Below are positions 43,106 to 52,512 of a DNA stretch of 64,000 nucleotides, piece after piece. The DNA is from Pseudoduganella namucuonensis (GTDB lineage Bacteria > Pseudomonadota > Gammaproteobacteria > Burkholderiales > Burkholderiaceae_D): contig NZ_FPBO01000036.1 of the NCBI RefSeq assembly GCF_900116645.1, positions 1 through 64,000 on the forward strand. The letters are read 5' to 3'. The notes beneath the pieces were generated by a model that saw only the letters and a list, made by a program, of their open reading frames with translations, ran no database searches and was not told the origin of the DNA. Numbering within the stretch: position 1 is the first letter of the stretch; each line of letters opens with the position of its first letter. The position numbers were made by a program, and so were the translations under genes.

Positions 43106-44302
43106 ATGCCGAATACGCAGCATCCCGACACTTTGGACGAGGCGGAATTCATCCAGCGCGCCCGTGCCCTGATTCCCGCGCTGAAGGAGCGTGCCGCGCA
43201 GGCCGAGCAAGACCGCAACCTGGCCCCGGACACGATACGTGAACTGCAATCGCTTGGACTCCTCAAAATCCTGCAGCCCAGGCGCTACGGCGGCCACGAG
43301 ATGAATCCCCGCGTGTTTTACGAGGTGCAGATGGCGCTGGCCGAGGGCTGCATGTCGACCGCCTGGGTGTTCGGCGTGCTGGGTGTCCATCCCTGGCAGC
43401 TCGCCATGTTCGATCCGCGCGCCCAGGAAGAAGTCTGGGGCGAGGATGACGATACCTTGATCGGCTCGACCTATATGCCGGTCGGTAAAGTGACGCGTGT
43501 GGACGGCGGCTTCCGCCTGTCCGGCCGCTGGGCCTTCTCCAGCGGTTGCGCCCATGTGGACTGGATCTTCCTGGGCGCCATGGTGCCATCGCGGGAAGCG
43601 GGCGGCGCGCCTGAGTACCGGACCTTCCTGCTGCCCAAGGCCGACTTCCAGATACTGGACACCTGGCACACGATCGGCCTGAAGGCGACCGGCAGCAACG
43701 ATATCGTCGTCGAAGACGCCTTCGTTCCGGAATACCGCACCCACCGCACGCGCGACGATACCATGGCGTCCCGCCCGGGCATCGAGTTGAACAACGCGCC
43801 CACGTACCGCCTGCCGTTCATGCAGGTGTTCGCGCGCGCCGTGTCCACCGCCTGCATCGGCGGCTTGCAGGGCGCCATCAACGCCTTCCGCCAGATCGCG
43901 TCGTCCCAGGTCAGCCGCAATATGCTGGGCCGCACGGCCGACGATCCGACGGCGCAGCTTGCCGTGGCCGAGGCCACGGCGGCGGTGGACCAGCTGCGGC
44001 TGGCGCTGGCGCGCAACATGGACACCATGATGGCGTATGCCGAGCAACAGCGGGCCGCGCCCATCGACGATCGCGTGCTGTACCGCTATCAATCGGCGCA
44101 GGTGCCGGACGTGTGCGCCCAGCAGGTGAGCAAGCTGCTCAAGTCCTGCGGTGGCTCGGGCATCTACCTCACCCACCCGGTGCAGCGTTACTTCCTCGAT
44201 ATCCACTGCGCCCGCGCCCACGTGGCCAACAACCTGGACATGGTTGGCCGCAACTACGGCGGCGTGCTGCTGGGGCTGGACAACAAGGACACCACGGTTT
44301 GA
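43106..44302 (+). CDS. hsaA: 3-HSA monooxygenase oxygenase component (HsaA/TesA2-like)
   Basis: A 398-residue flavin monooxygenase of the acyl-CoA-dehydrogenase fold; the ATG at 43106 follows GGAG at seven bases. It tracks mycobacterial HsaA closely: ILQPRRYGGHEMNPRVFYEV, VFGVLGVHPWQLAMFD, RAQEEVWGEDD, VDGGFRLSGRWAFSSGCAH, IGLKATGSNDIVVEDAFVP. With reduced flavin from HsaB it 4-hydroxylates the phenolic ring A of the 9,10-secosteroid. Its reductase partner is the HsaB-MarR fusion at 60439. First gene of the long steroid operon ending with the isomerase at 53688. Confidence 0.9.
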   Translation: MPNTQHPDTLDEAEFIQRARALIPALKERAAQAEQDRNLAPDTIRELQSLGLLKILQPRRYGGHEMNPRVFYEVQMALAEGCMSTAWVFGVLGVHPWQLAMFDPRAQEEVWGEDDDTLIGSTYMPVGKVTRVDGGFRLSGRWAFSSGCAHVDWIFLGAMVPSREAGGAPEYRTFLLPKADFQILDTWHTIGLKATGSNDIVVEDAFVPEYRTHRTRDDTMASRPGIELNNAPTYRLPFMQVFARAVSTACIGGLQGAINAFRQIASSQVSRNMLGRTADDPTAQLAVAEATAAVDQLRLALARNMDTMMAYAEQQRAAPIDDRVLYRYQSAQVPDVCAQQVSKLLKSCGGSGIYLTHPVQRYFLDIHCARAHVANNLDMVGRNYGGVLLGLDNKDTTV

Positions 44303-44342
44303 ACGCCGGATGCGCAACCACACCAACGCGGGCCCACACCCC

Positions 44343-46058
44343 ATGAATGCAAACGCGAAGCAGGACGCCACCTTCGATGTCGTTGTCATCGGTTCCGGCG
44401 CGGGCGCCATGACGGCGGCGATCCGCGCCGCCGACCAGGGGCTGTCCGTGGTCGTGATCGAACAGAGCGACCAGTACGGCGGCACCTCGGCCGTTTCGGG
44501 CGGCGCCGTCTGGATCCCGAACAACCACCAGATCGCGGCGCTGGGCGGCTCCGACAGCGCCGACGAGGCGTTGGCCTACCTGAAGGCGGCCACGCGCGGC
44601 GAGGTCGCCGAGGAGCGTCTGCGTGCCTACGTGGACGGCGCGCCGCGCATGGTGCGCTATCTGGAGGAAAAGACCAGGCTGCGGTACCGCGCGGTGCCCG
44701 CCTACGCCGACTATTACCAGGATCTGGCCGGGGCCAAACCCGGTTTCCGCTCGATGGACCCGATGCCCTTCCACGCGGCCGAACTGGGACCGGAGTTCCT
44801 CCGCTTGCGCGAGCAGTCGCCCGGCATGCTGGTGTTCGGCCGCATGACGATGACCACCTTCGAGGCCCATACGCTGATGAGCCGCATGCACGGCTGGAAA
44901 AAGGTCGCGCTCGGCATGGGCCTGCGCTACTGGCTGGACCTGCCGTGGCGATTGCGCAGCCGGCGCGACCGCCGGCTGGCCATGGGCAACGCGCTGGTCG
45001 GGGCCTTGCGCCGCTCCATGATGGACCGGAACATCCCGCTGTGGCTCGACACGGCCTTCGAATCGCTGCACATGGATGGCGGCCGGATCACGGGCGTGGC
45101 GCTGCGGCGCGACGGCAGGCCGTTGCGCGTCGACGCGGCGCGCGCCGTCATCCTGGCCGCCGGCGGTTTCGAGCGCAACCAGGAAATGCGCGAGCGCTAC
45201 CTGCCCACGCCGACCAGCAGCCGCTGGAGCGCCACGCCGCCCGTCAACAGCGGCGCCGGCATCCGCGCCGGCATGGCGGTGGGCGCGGCGGTCGCCCTGA
45301 TGGACCAGGCGTGGTGGACGCCGACGGTGGCGGTACCGGGCGAGGAGAAGCAGCGCGGTCTGTTCTTCGAGCGCCATCTGCCGCACTCGATTGTCGTCAA
45401 CGGCAGGGGGCAGCGTTTCGCCAACGAGGCCGGTCCCTACCTGGATTTTGTCGACGCCATGTATGCCGACCACGCTAAAACCGGCGCCACGCTGCCCGCG
45501 TGGCTGATCTTCGACGCCGAGTTCCGGCGCAAATACCCTTGCGGCCCCATGCTGCCGGGCTCGGTGCGCCCGGATGGGAAATTGCCGCCCGAATGGCTGG
45601 GCACGGTCTACCACCGGGCCGACACACTGGCCGGACTGGCGCGCCAGATCGGTGTCGACGCGGAAGGCCTGGCGCGCAGCGTTGAACTGAACAATAGCTA
45701 CGCCGCGACCGGCGAGGATCTCCAGTTCGGCAAGGGCGGCAATGCCTACGACCGCTTCTATGGCGATCCGTCGGTGCGGCCGAACTGCTGCATCGGGCCG
45801 ATCTCGCGCGGCCCGTTCTACGCCGTGCCGCTGGACGCGGGGGAGATCGGCACCAAGGGCGGCCTGTTGACCAACGAACACGCCATGGTGCTGGACCTGG
45901 CCGGCGCGCCGATACCCGGCCTATATGCGATCGGCAACACCTCGGCCTCGATCACTGGACGCTCCTATCCGGGCGCCGGCGCCACGCTGGGGCCGGCCAT
46001 GACATTCGGCTTCATCGCCGCCAACCATATTTCTGGAGATTCTCATGCTGAACGGTAA
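44343..46058 (+). CDS. kstD: 3-ketosteroid delta1-dehydrogenase-like FAD enzyme (KstD)
   Basis: A 571-residue FAD protein starting 40 bases after hsaA; no strong ribosome site (an ATG at 44310 is an alternative). FAD motif VVVIGSGAGAMTAAIRAADQ (residues 13-32). KstD features: tyrosines at YADYY (121-125), RFANEAGPYLDFVDAMY (Tyr366) and GPFYAVPLDAGEIGTKGGL (Tyr493), the regions that hold the catalytic tyrosines in Rhodococcus KstD1. It would introduce the 1,2 double bond in ring A of 3-ketosteroids, which with 9-alpha-hydroxylation opens ring B. A delta4-(5-alpha/beta)-dehydrogenase is the alternative. Confidence 0.85.
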   Translation: MNANAKQDATFDVVVIGSGAGAMTAAIRAADQGLSVVVIEQSDQYGGTSAVSGGAVWIPNNHQIAALGGSDSADEALAYLKAATRGEVAEERLRAYVDGAPRMVRYLEEKTRLRYRAVPAYADYYQDLAGAKPGFRSMDPMPFHAAELGPEFLRLREQSPGMLVFGRMTMTTFEAHTLMSRMHGWKKVALGMGLRYWLDLPWRLRSRRDRRLAMGNALVGALRRSMMDRNIPLWLDTAFESLHMDGGRITGVALRRDGRPLRVDAARAVILAAGGFERNQEMRERYLPTPTSSRWSATPPVNSGAGIRAGMAVGAAVALMDQAWWTPTVAVPGEEKQRGLFFERHLPHSIVVNGRGQRFANEAGPYLDFVDAMYADHAKTGATLPAWLIFDAEFRRKYPCGPMLPGSVRPDGKLPPEWLGTVYHRADTLAGLARQIGVDAEGLARSVELNNSYAATGEDLQFGKGGNAYDRFYGDPSVRPNCCIGPISRGPFYAVPLDAGEIGTKGGLLTNEHAMVLDLAGAPIPGLYAIGNTSASITGRSYPGAGATLGPAMTFGFIAANHISGDSHAER

Positions 46059-46902
46059 GATCTGTCTCGTCACCGGCGCCAGCCGTGGCGTGGGCCGCGG
46101 CGTCGCGCTGGCCCTGGGGGCCGCCGGCGCCACCGTGTATGTCACCGGCCGCAGCCGCGAGGAGGGCGACGCGCCGCTGCCCGGCACCGTCTACGCCACG
46201 GCCGCCGAGGTCACCGCCGCCGGCGGGCTGGGCATCCCCGTGGTGTGCGACCACGCCGACGATGCCAGCACCAAGGCCGTGTGCGACCGCATCGCCAATG
46301 AACACGGCCATCTGGACATCCTGGTCAATTGCGCGATCGCGCTGCCGGACGGTCTCACGGACGTCGCGCCGTTCTGGCGCAAGCCGCTGCGCATGACCGA
46401 CCTGTTCGGCGTGGGCATGCGCTCGGCCTACGTCGCCTGCTATTACGCCGCGCCACTGTTGCTGAAGGCGGGGGGCGGGCTGGTCGCCAACATTTCATCG
46501 GCGGGGGCGCGCTGTTATATGCATGGCCCGGCCTATGGCGCGGCGAAAGCGGCGGTCGACAAGATGACGCACGACATGGCCCACGACTTCCGCAACGACA
46601 ACGTGGCGGCGGTGGCCCTGTGGATGGGATTGGTCAAGACGGAGCGCACGCTGGCCGTCTGCGCGGCCGAGCCGGAAAAATACGCCGACTGGCTGAACAT
46701 GGCCGAGTCGCCCGAATTCGGCGGCCGCGTCATCGCCGCCATCTACCTCGACCGGGACCGCGCGAGCCGCTCGGGAAAAGTGTTCTACGCGGCCGAGTTG
46801 GCGCAGGAGTATGGCGTGACGGACGTCGATGGCAAGCGGCCGCCGTCGCACCGTGCGTTTCTCGGCGCCCCCACCGAGTTTTCCGCCGCCGTGGTCGAGT
46901 GA
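46045..46902 (+). CDS. SDR family oxidoreductase (DHRS1-like)
   Basis: A 285-residue short-chain dehydrogenase overlapping the kstD-like gene by 14 bases, with GGAG before the ATG. NAD motif LVTGASRGVGRGVALALG, active site ISSAGARCYMHGPAYGAAK with the Tyr and Lys four residues apart. The region around TDVAPFWRKPLRMTDLFGVG is the DHRS1-type insert. Human DHRS1 acts on steroids, so a hydroxysteroid substrate is plausible, but the position (3, 7, 12 or 17) cannot be read. Confidence 0.82.
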   Translation: MLNGKICLVTGASRGVGRGVALALGAAGATVYVTGRSREEGDAPLPGTVYATAAEVTAAGGLGIPVVCDHADDASTKAVCDRIANEHGHLDILVNCAIALPDGLTDVAPFWRKPLRMTDLFGVGMRSAYVACYYAAPLLLKAGGGLVANISSAGARCYMHGPAYGAAKAAVDKMTHDMAHDFRNDNVAAVALWMGLVKTERTLAVCAAEPEKYADWLNMAESPEFGGRVIAAIYLDRDRASRSGKVFYAAELAQEYGVTDVDGKRPPSHRAFLGAPTEFSAAVVE

Positions 46903-46942
46903 TGCGGCGCCTGAACAACATCATCCCCGGGAAGGAGCACGC

Positions 46943-47698
46943 ATGCAACGCGTAACGGGCAAGATCGCGGTGGTCACCGGCGCCGCCGCCGGCGTCGGGC
47001 GCAGCACGGCCCTGCTGCTGGCCCGGGAGGGCGCGCGCGTTGTGCTCACCGACCTCAACGAGGATGCGGGGCGCGCGCTGGCGGGCGAGATCGGCGAGCA
47101 GGCTTTGTTCGTGCGCCACGACATCGCCGAGGAGGAGGACTGGCGGACCGTGATGTCGGCCGCCGATGAGCGCTTCGGCGCGATCAATGTGCTGGTCAAC
47201 AATGCCGGGGTCTGCGTTTCCGCCTCGATCGAGGACACCTCGCTGGAACTATGGCGCAGGCTGCACCGCATCAACGCCGACGGCGTGTTCCTGGGCTGTA
47301 AATACGGCCTGGAGGCCATGAAGCGGGCCGGCGCCGGGTCCATAGTCAACATGTCCTCCACGGCTGCGCTGGGTGGCATGTCCAGCCTGGCCGCCTACAG
47401 CGGCTCGAAAGGCTCGGTGACGGCCTTGACCCGCAGCGTCGCCGCGCACTGCAAGTTCAGCGGCTACCGCATCCGCTGCAATTCGGTGCACCCCGGCGGC
47501 ATCGCCACCGCCATGACCGAGGACATCCGCGCCACCATCGAGGGGGCGGCGGCCAGCTTCAACACCGACCCCCGGTCCGGCTTCTGCGACCCGGAGGACG
47601 TCGCGGACCTGGTGCTGTTCCTGGCTTCGGACGAATCGCGCTTCATCAACGGCGTCGAACTGCGCGTGGACAACGCGCTGCTCAGCGCCTGCATCTGA
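46943..47698 (+). CDS. Hydroxysteroid dehydrogenase-type SDR
   Basis: A 251-residue SDR with AAGGAG before the ATG at 46943. NAD motif VTGAAAGVGRSTALLLAREG with Asp in LTDLNE (NAD-preferring), NNAG at ~86, catalytic Ser138, Tyr152 and Lys156 (YSGSKGS). Length and motifs resemble the 3-beta/17-beta-hydroxysteroid dehydrogenase of Comamonas. It would oxidise a ring or side-chain hydroxyl to a ketone early in degradation. Assignment to one hydroxyl is not possible from sequence. Confidence 0.84.
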   Translation: MQRVTGKIAVVTGAAAGVGRSTALLLAREGARVVLTDLNEDAGRALAGEIGEQALFVRHDIAEEEDWRTVMSAADERFGAINVLVNNAGVCVSASIEDTSLELWRRLHRINADGVFLGCKYGLEAMKRAGAGSIVNMSSTAALGGMSSLAAYSGSKGSVTALTRSVAAHCKFSGYRIRCNSVHPGGIATAMTEDIRATIEGAAASFNTDPRSGFCDPEDVADLVLFLASDESRFINGVELRVDNALLSACI

Positions 47699-47708
47699 GA
47701 CTCCCGCC

Positions 47709-48737
47709 ATGCATACACCCACCTACCACCGTCTGCGCGTGCGCAATGTGATCGAGGAAACCGCGGACGCGAAGTCGCTGGTGTTCGACGTGCCCGCGCA
47801 CCTGCGATCCTCGTTCACCTACCGGCCGGGCCAGTTCCTGACGCTGCGCGTTCCGCACGGCGACGGGCACCTGCCGCGCTGCTACTCGCTGGCCAGCGCG
47901 CCAGCCAGCGACGACGCGCCCCGCGTGACCATCAAGCGCGTGGAAGCGGGCAGGGCGTCCAACTGGCTGTGCGAACAGGTGCAGGCCGGCGACGAACTGG
48001 ACGTCATGCCGCCGGCCGGCGTCTTCACGCCCAAGTCACTGGACGGCGATTTCCTGCTGTTCGCCGGCGGCAGCGGCATCACGCCGGTGTTTTCCATCCT
48101 GCGCTCGGCGCTCACGGGCGGCGCCGGCCGGCTGTGCCTGATCTATGCCAACCGCGACCAGCAGTCCATCATCTTCCGCGATGCACTGCGCGCGCTGGCC
48201 AGCGCCCATCCGCACCGGCTGCAGGTGCTGCACTGGCTGGACGCGGTGCAGGGCGTGCCGTCGGTGGCGCAACTGGCCGAGCTGGCCCGTCCCTGGCGCG
48301 GGGCCGAAAGCTTCATCTGCGGCCCCGCGCCGTTCATGGACGCCGCCGTGGAGGCGCTGCACGCGCTCGAAATCCCCCCGGCCCGCATCCACGTCGAGCG
48401 TTTCGTGTCGCTGCCGGAGGAGGGCGGGCCTGGTGCGCCGGCCGCCGAGGGAGGCGGCGCCCAGGTCAGGCTCGACGTGGAGCTCAATGGCGAACTCCAC
48501 GAGCTGAGCTGCTCCGACCGGGAAACCGTGCTGGACGCCCTGCTGCGCGCGGGCATCGACACGCCATATTCCTGCCGCGCCGGCGCATGCGCCACCTGCA
48601 TGTGCACGCTCGTGGCGGGCAAGGTCACCCATCGGCGCAACGACGTGCTGGACAAGAACGACCTGGACCAGGGCTGGTGCCTGGCCTGCCAGGCGGTGCC
48701 CGACGCCGCCCACGTCCGTTTGCGCTTCCCGGATTGA
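47709..48737 (+). CDS. kshB: 3-ketosteroid 9-alpha-hydroxylase reductase (KshB-like)
   Basis: A 342-residue electron-transfer protein with three domains: FAD-binding (YRPGQFLTLRV, RCYSLAS), NAD-binding (LFAGGSGITPVFSILRSAL, FICGPAPFM) and a C-terminal plant-type 2Fe-2S domain with C-x4-C-x2-C-x29-C (YSCRAGACATCMC onward). It passes electrons from NADH to the Rieske oxygenase KshA, which is encoded 14 kb downstream at 61651. A phenylacetate-type or other oxygenase reductase is the alternative, but the operon supports KshB. Confidence 0.87.
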   Translation: MHTPTYHRLRVRNVIEETADAKSLVFDVPAHLRSSFTYRPGQFLTLRVPHGDGHLPRCYSLASAPASDDAPRVTIKRVEAGRASNWLCEQVQAGDELDVMPPAGVFTPKSLDGDFLLFAGGSGITPVFSILRSALTGGAGRLCLIYANRDQQSIIFRDALRALASAHPHRLQVLHWLDAVQGVPSVAQLAELARPWRGAESFICGPAPFMDAAVEALHALEIPPARIHVERFVSLPEEGGPGAPAAEGGGAQVRLDVELNGELHELSCSDRETVLDALLRAGIDTPYSCRAGACATCMCTLVAGKVTHRRNDVLDKNDLDQGWCLACQAVPDAAHVRLRFPD

Positions 48738-48756
48738 CGCCCGTCCCCTTTTTACT

Positions 48757-50343
48757 ATGAAGCCCACCATGCCTACTATTCCCGCGGCCGTTCCGGCCAC
48801 GATACCCCAGATGCTGGACCAGTCGGCCGAGCTGTTCGACAGCCATGCCGCGATCGAGGACGACGGCACACGCATCAGCTACACCGAATTGCGCACGGCG
48901 GTCCGGCGGGCCGCCAAGGCGCTGATCGCCGACGGCGTCGTCCCCGGCGACCGCGTCGCCGTGTGGGCGCCCAATCTCCCCGAATGGATCATCGCCGCGC
49001 TCGCCATCCAGACGGCGGGCGCGGTGCTGGTGCCGGTCAATACGCGGATGAAAGGGCGCGAAGTCGCCTTCGTGCTGGAGACCAGCGGCGCGCGCCTGCT
49101 GCTCTGCGTGGGCGATTTCCTCGGCGCCTACTATCCGGACATGCTGGAAGGCTTGTTGCCGCCAGCCGTGGCGCGGGTGGTGGTGCTGCGCGGCGCGCGC
49201 GACGGCGCGTGCCATTGGCGGGATTTCCTGGCCAGCGGGGCCGCGGTGACGGACGGCGATCTGGACGCGCGCGCGGCCGCCGTGACGGCCGACTCGCTGT
49301 CCGACATGATGTTCACTTCCGGCACCACCGGCAACCCCAAGGGCGTGCTGAGCGCGCACGGGCAGAACCTGCGCGCCGTCGCCGCCTGGTCGCACGCGAT
49401 GGCGCTGACGCCGGCGGACCGCTACCTGATCATCAATCCCTTCTTCCACGCGTTCGGCTACAAGGCCGGCTGGCTGGCGGCGTTGATGCACGGTTGCACC
49501 ATCCTGGTCGACCAGGTGTTCGACGCCGGCGCCGTGCTCGAACGCGTCGCACGCGAGCGCGTCAGTGTGCTGCCGGGACCGCCGACCATTTTCCACAGCC
49601 TGCTCGCGCACCCCGGCCTCGCGGCCACCGACCTGTCCAGCCTGCGGGCCACCATCACCGGCTCCACCACCATCCCGCCCGCGCTGATCGAGCGGATGCG
49701 CCGCGAACTGGGCTTCGCCATCGTACTGACCGGTTATGGCCTGACCGAATCCTGCGGCTTCGCCACGCTATGCCGGGCGGACGACGACGCCGCCACGGTC
49801 GCCGCCACCTCGGGGCGGGCGATGCCCGGCATCGAGCTGGCGGTGGTGGACGGGGAGGGCAAGGCGCTCGCGGCCGGCGAGCCGGGGGAGATCGTGCTGC
49901 GCGGCTATAACGTCATGCGCGGCTACTTCAACGACGAGGACGCCACCCGCGCGGCGATCGACGGCGACGGCTGGCTGCACACGGGCGATGTCGGCGTGCT
50001 CGACGAGCGCGGCTACCTGCGCATCACCGACCGCATGAAGGACATGTACATCGTCGGCGGCTTCAACTGCTATCCGGCCGAGGTGGAAAAGCTGATGCTG
50101 CGGCATGAATCCGTCGCCCAGGTGGCGGTGGTCGGCATGCCCGACGAGCGCCTCGGCGAAACGGGCTGCGCCTACGTGGTGCTGCGCGCGGGCGCCCGCC
50201 TCGGGGGACACGAGTTGTTGTCGTGGTGCCGCGCCAACATGGCCAACTACAAAGTGCCACGCCAGGTGCATTTCGTCGACAGCCTGCCGGTGAACGCCTC
50301 GGGCAAGGTGCTCAAGCGCGAACTGCGCGCGCTGGCGCCGTGA
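48757..50343 (+). CDS. fadD3: HIP-CoA ligase (FadD3-like)
   Basis: A 528-residue ANL ligase very similar to mycobacterial FadD3 over its whole length: RVAVWAPNLPEWIIAALAIQ, MMFTSGTTGNPKGVL, INPFFHAFGYKAGWLA, VLPGPPTIFHSLLAHP, LTGYGLTESCGFAT, WLHTGDVGVLDERGYLRITD, MYIVGGFNCYPAEVEK, and catalytic Lys in NASGKVLKREL. It activates the C/D-ring propanoate (HIP) left after ring A/B removal. Two in-frame starts (48757 and 48769) exist; neither has a strong ribosome site. Confidence 0.9.
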   Translation: MKPTMPTIPAAVPATIPQMLDQSAELFDSHAAIEDDGTRISYTELRTAVRRAAKALIADGVVPGDRVAVWAPNLPEWIIAALAIQTAGAVLVPVNTRMKGREVAFVLETSGARLLLCVGDFLGAYYPDMLEGLLPPAVARVVVLRGARDGACHWRDFLASGAAVTDGDLDARAAAVTADSLSDMMFTSGTTGNPKGVLSAHGQNLRAVAAWSHAMALTPADRYLIINPFFHAFGYKAGWLAALMHGCTILVDQVFDAGAVLERVARERVSVLPGPPTIFHSLLAHPGLAATDLSSLRATITGSTTIPPALIERMRRELGFAIVLTGYGLTESCGFATLCRADDDAATVAATSGRAMPGIELAVVDGEGKALAAGEPGEIVLRGYNVMRGYFNDEDATRAAIDGDGWLHTGDVGVLDERGYLRITDRMKDMYIVGGFNCYPAEVEKLMLRHESVAQVAVVGMPDERLGETGCAYVVLRAGARLGGHELLSWCRANMANYKVPRQVHFVDSLPVNASGKVLKRELRALAP

Positions 50344-50371
50344 CCGCTCCGCGACTTTAACGAAGGCAAGT

Positions 50372-51277
50372 ATGGAAATCACCTTGTCCCATCGCGGGGT
50401 TTGCGTCAGCGATATCGCGCGCTCCGCCATCTTTTACGAGGGCGCACTGGACTTCGCGCCCGCGGCCGATGCGGCCACGCCGGCCGGCACCCTTTTCGAT
50501 CCGGGCGCCGGCCACCCCGGCAGCGCCTCGCAGGCCAGGCTGCTGCGCAACCCTCAGCGCGTGGCGCTGGAATTGCTGCGCTTCCAGCGGCCCGCCGCCA
50601 GCGGCCCGCGCGTGCGGCGTCCCAACAACCAGTTCGGCTTGACGCATCTGGCCTTCTATGTGGAGAGCATATCCGCAGTGGCCGAGCGCGTGCGCCGCTG
50701 CGGCGGGCAGGTCTTCGAACACACGCGCGCCCGCTATCCGGAGGGGGGCGCGGAGATGATGTACTGCACCGACCCGGACGGCACCCGCATCGAGTTGATG
50801 CAGATGGCGGGCGCCATTCCACGCTTCTCCCATTCGGGCGTCTGCGTGCGCGAGGTGGCGCGCGCCCAGCGCTTCTACGACGCGCTGGGTTTCGCGGAGG
50901 CGGAGAACTATGACCTCCAGCACCACTCCGCCTGGCTGGATGTCATCAACGAGCTCGATCACGTGAAATTGCGCGCGCAGATGGTGCGCGCCGCGGCGGG
51001 CGACACGCTTGAGTTGCTGCATTTCACCTCGCCGGCGGCGTTTGGTCCCACCACCGTGCAGCCGTTCAACCGCTACGGCCTGACCCATTTGGCTTTCCTG
51101 ACCGACGACCTGGAGGCGGCGGCCAGCCGCGTGGTGGCCAATGGGGGAACCATCCTCCACACCGACCCCGTGTGCCGCAACGACGCGCGGCGCCTGTTCT
51201 GTTCCGACCCGGATGGCGTTCGGCTGGTGCTGCTGCGGCGCGCCGCGCCCGCCCACTTTGAAAGGCAACAATCATGA
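50372..51277 (+). CDS. Two-domain VOC (glyoxalase/extradiol dioxygenase fold) protein
   Basis: A 301-residue protein with two vicinal-oxygen-chelate halves, each starting alike (HRGVCVSDIARSAIFYEGAL at 6-25 and HSGVCVREVARAQRFYDALG at ~153). Halves carry LTHLAFYVE and LTHLAFLTD strands and DPDGTRIEL and DPDGVRLVL ends, giving potential metal ligands (His, Glu) in the first half. It is clearly distinct from the true ring-cleaving HsaC at 53790. Function unknown; epimerase, isomerase or dioxygenase are all possible. It overlaps the MFS start by four bases. Confidence 0.75.
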   Translation: MEITLSHRGVCVSDIARSAIFYEGALDFAPAADAATPAGTLFDPGAGHPGSASQARLLRNPQRVALELLRFQRPAASGPRVRRPNNQFGLTHLAFYVESISAVAERVRRCGGQVFEHTRARYPEGGAEMMYCTDPDGTRIELMQMAGAIPRFSHSGVCVREVARAQRFYDALGFAEAENYDLQHHSAWLDVINELDHVKLRAQMVRAAAGDTLELLHFTSPAAFGPTTVQPFNRYGLTHLAFLTDDLEAAASRVVANGGTILHTDPVCRNDARRLFCSDPDGVRLVLLRRAAPAHFERQQS

Positions 51278-52512
51278 AGCTGGAACAAGTCCGTCCCGTC
51301 GCCGTGCCGGGCCCGCGCGGCGTGCCGCGCCTGCGCGTTGAGCCGCTGTGGCGGCGCGGCGCCATCCTGCTGGTGCTGCTGTCCGGTCCGGCCTTCCTGG
51401 CGATGGTGTTCACCGTGATCCCCCCGGCGTTGCCGGGCATCGCGGCCCACTTCGGCGGAGGCGCCGCAGGCCAACTGGTGGCGCAACTGGTGATGACGCT
51501 GCCGAGCATCGGCATGATGGCGGGCGGGCCGCTCAGCGGCTGGCTGATCGACCGCTATCGCGCGCGCCGGCTGCTGCTCGCGGCGCTGGCATCCTATGGC
51601 CTGTTGGGCCTGGCAGGCACGCTGCTGGACGGGCAATGGAGCTTGCTGGCGGCGCGGCTGCTGCAGGGATTCGCGGCCTGCGCCATGGTCACCGCCACCA
51701 ACACGCTGATCGGGGAACGCTACGACGCCGCCACGCGCGCGCGCTTGCTCGGCTATGGCACGTTTTGCGGCGCGGGCGCCGGGCTGGCGTCCATCCTGCT
51801 GTCCGGGGTGATCGCCGAAGCCGGCAGCTGGCACGCCCCGTTCGCACTGTACGGGCTGGCGCTGGGGATGCTGCCGCTGGCGGCGATCGTGCTGCCGGCG
51901 GGCGGCGGGGGCACGTCGCGGACCGAGGCCCGGCAAGGCGGCGCCGCCAGCGCGCTGCTCGGGCTGGCCCCCTTGTACGCGGTGATCGCGCTGGTGTTTG
52001 TCGCCGTCTTCATGACCAATGCCCAGGTGTCGTTCCTGCTGCTGGCCGACGGGGTGAGCGGGCCGGCGGCCCAATCGCGCATCATCGGCTGGTCGTCGCT
52101 GACCAACGGCCTGGGCGGGGCCAGTTACGGCTGGCTGCGCGCCCGGCTGGGCTTGCGCTGGAGCTTCGTCGCCATGCTGGGCCTGCTTGCGGCCGGGATC
52201 ACCACGCTGGGACTGTCGCACGACCCGCTCATGGCCACGCTGGGCTGCGCCTTGACCGGCTTCGGCGGGGGCCTGGCGGTGCCGCATTTCCTCAACATGG
52301 TGCTGGATCGCGCGGAACCCGCCGTGCGCAGCAGGGCGCTGGGCCTGGCCTACAGCGCGCTGTTCCTGGGCGACTTCATGAATCCCTTCCTGATGGCGCC
52401 ACTGACGGCGGTGACCGGCATCCACGGCGCCTTCCTGACCGTGGGCGCCTGCCTGGCCGCGGCGGCGGTGTACCAGGCGCTGCGCCGAGGTGCGCACGGG
52501 GGAGGACAGTGA
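51274..52512 (+). CDS. MFS transporter
   Basis: A 412-residue major-facilitator protein with 12 predicted membrane helices, starting in an ATGA overlap with the VOC gene. MFS motif A is present after helix 2 (GPLSGWLIDRYRARRLLLAA) and helix 4-5 motifs (RLLQGFAACAMVTATNTLIG). Drug:H+ antiporter-like branch. In this operon it could import steroid acids or export toxic intermediates. It overlaps the next SDR start. Confidence 0.85.
   Translation: MKLEQVRPVAVPGPRGVPRLRVEPLWRRGAILLVLLSGPAFLAMVFTVIPPALPGIAAHFGGGAAGQLVAQLVMTLPSIGMMAGGPLSGWLIDRYRARRLLLAALASYGLLGLAGTLLDGQWSLLAARLLQGFAACAMVTATNTLIGERYDAATRARLLGYGTFCGAGAGLASILLSGVIAEAGSWHAPFALYGLALGMLPLAAIVLPAGGGGTSRTEARQGGAASALLGLAPLYAVIALVFVAVFMTNAQVSFLLLADGVSGPAAQSRIIGWSSLTNGLGGASYGWLRARLGLRWSFVAMLGLLAAGITTLGLSHDPLMATLGCALTGFGGGLAVPHFLNMVLDRAEPAVRSRALGLAYSALFLGDFMNPFLMAPLTAVTGIHGAFLTVGACLAAAAVYQALRRGAHGGGQ

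Noticed and set aside
44169..45881. 570-codon minus-strand frame opposite the KstD-like gene
   Set aside because: No recognisable motif, low-complexity His/Arg/Gly content, and the sense strand is clearly coding.
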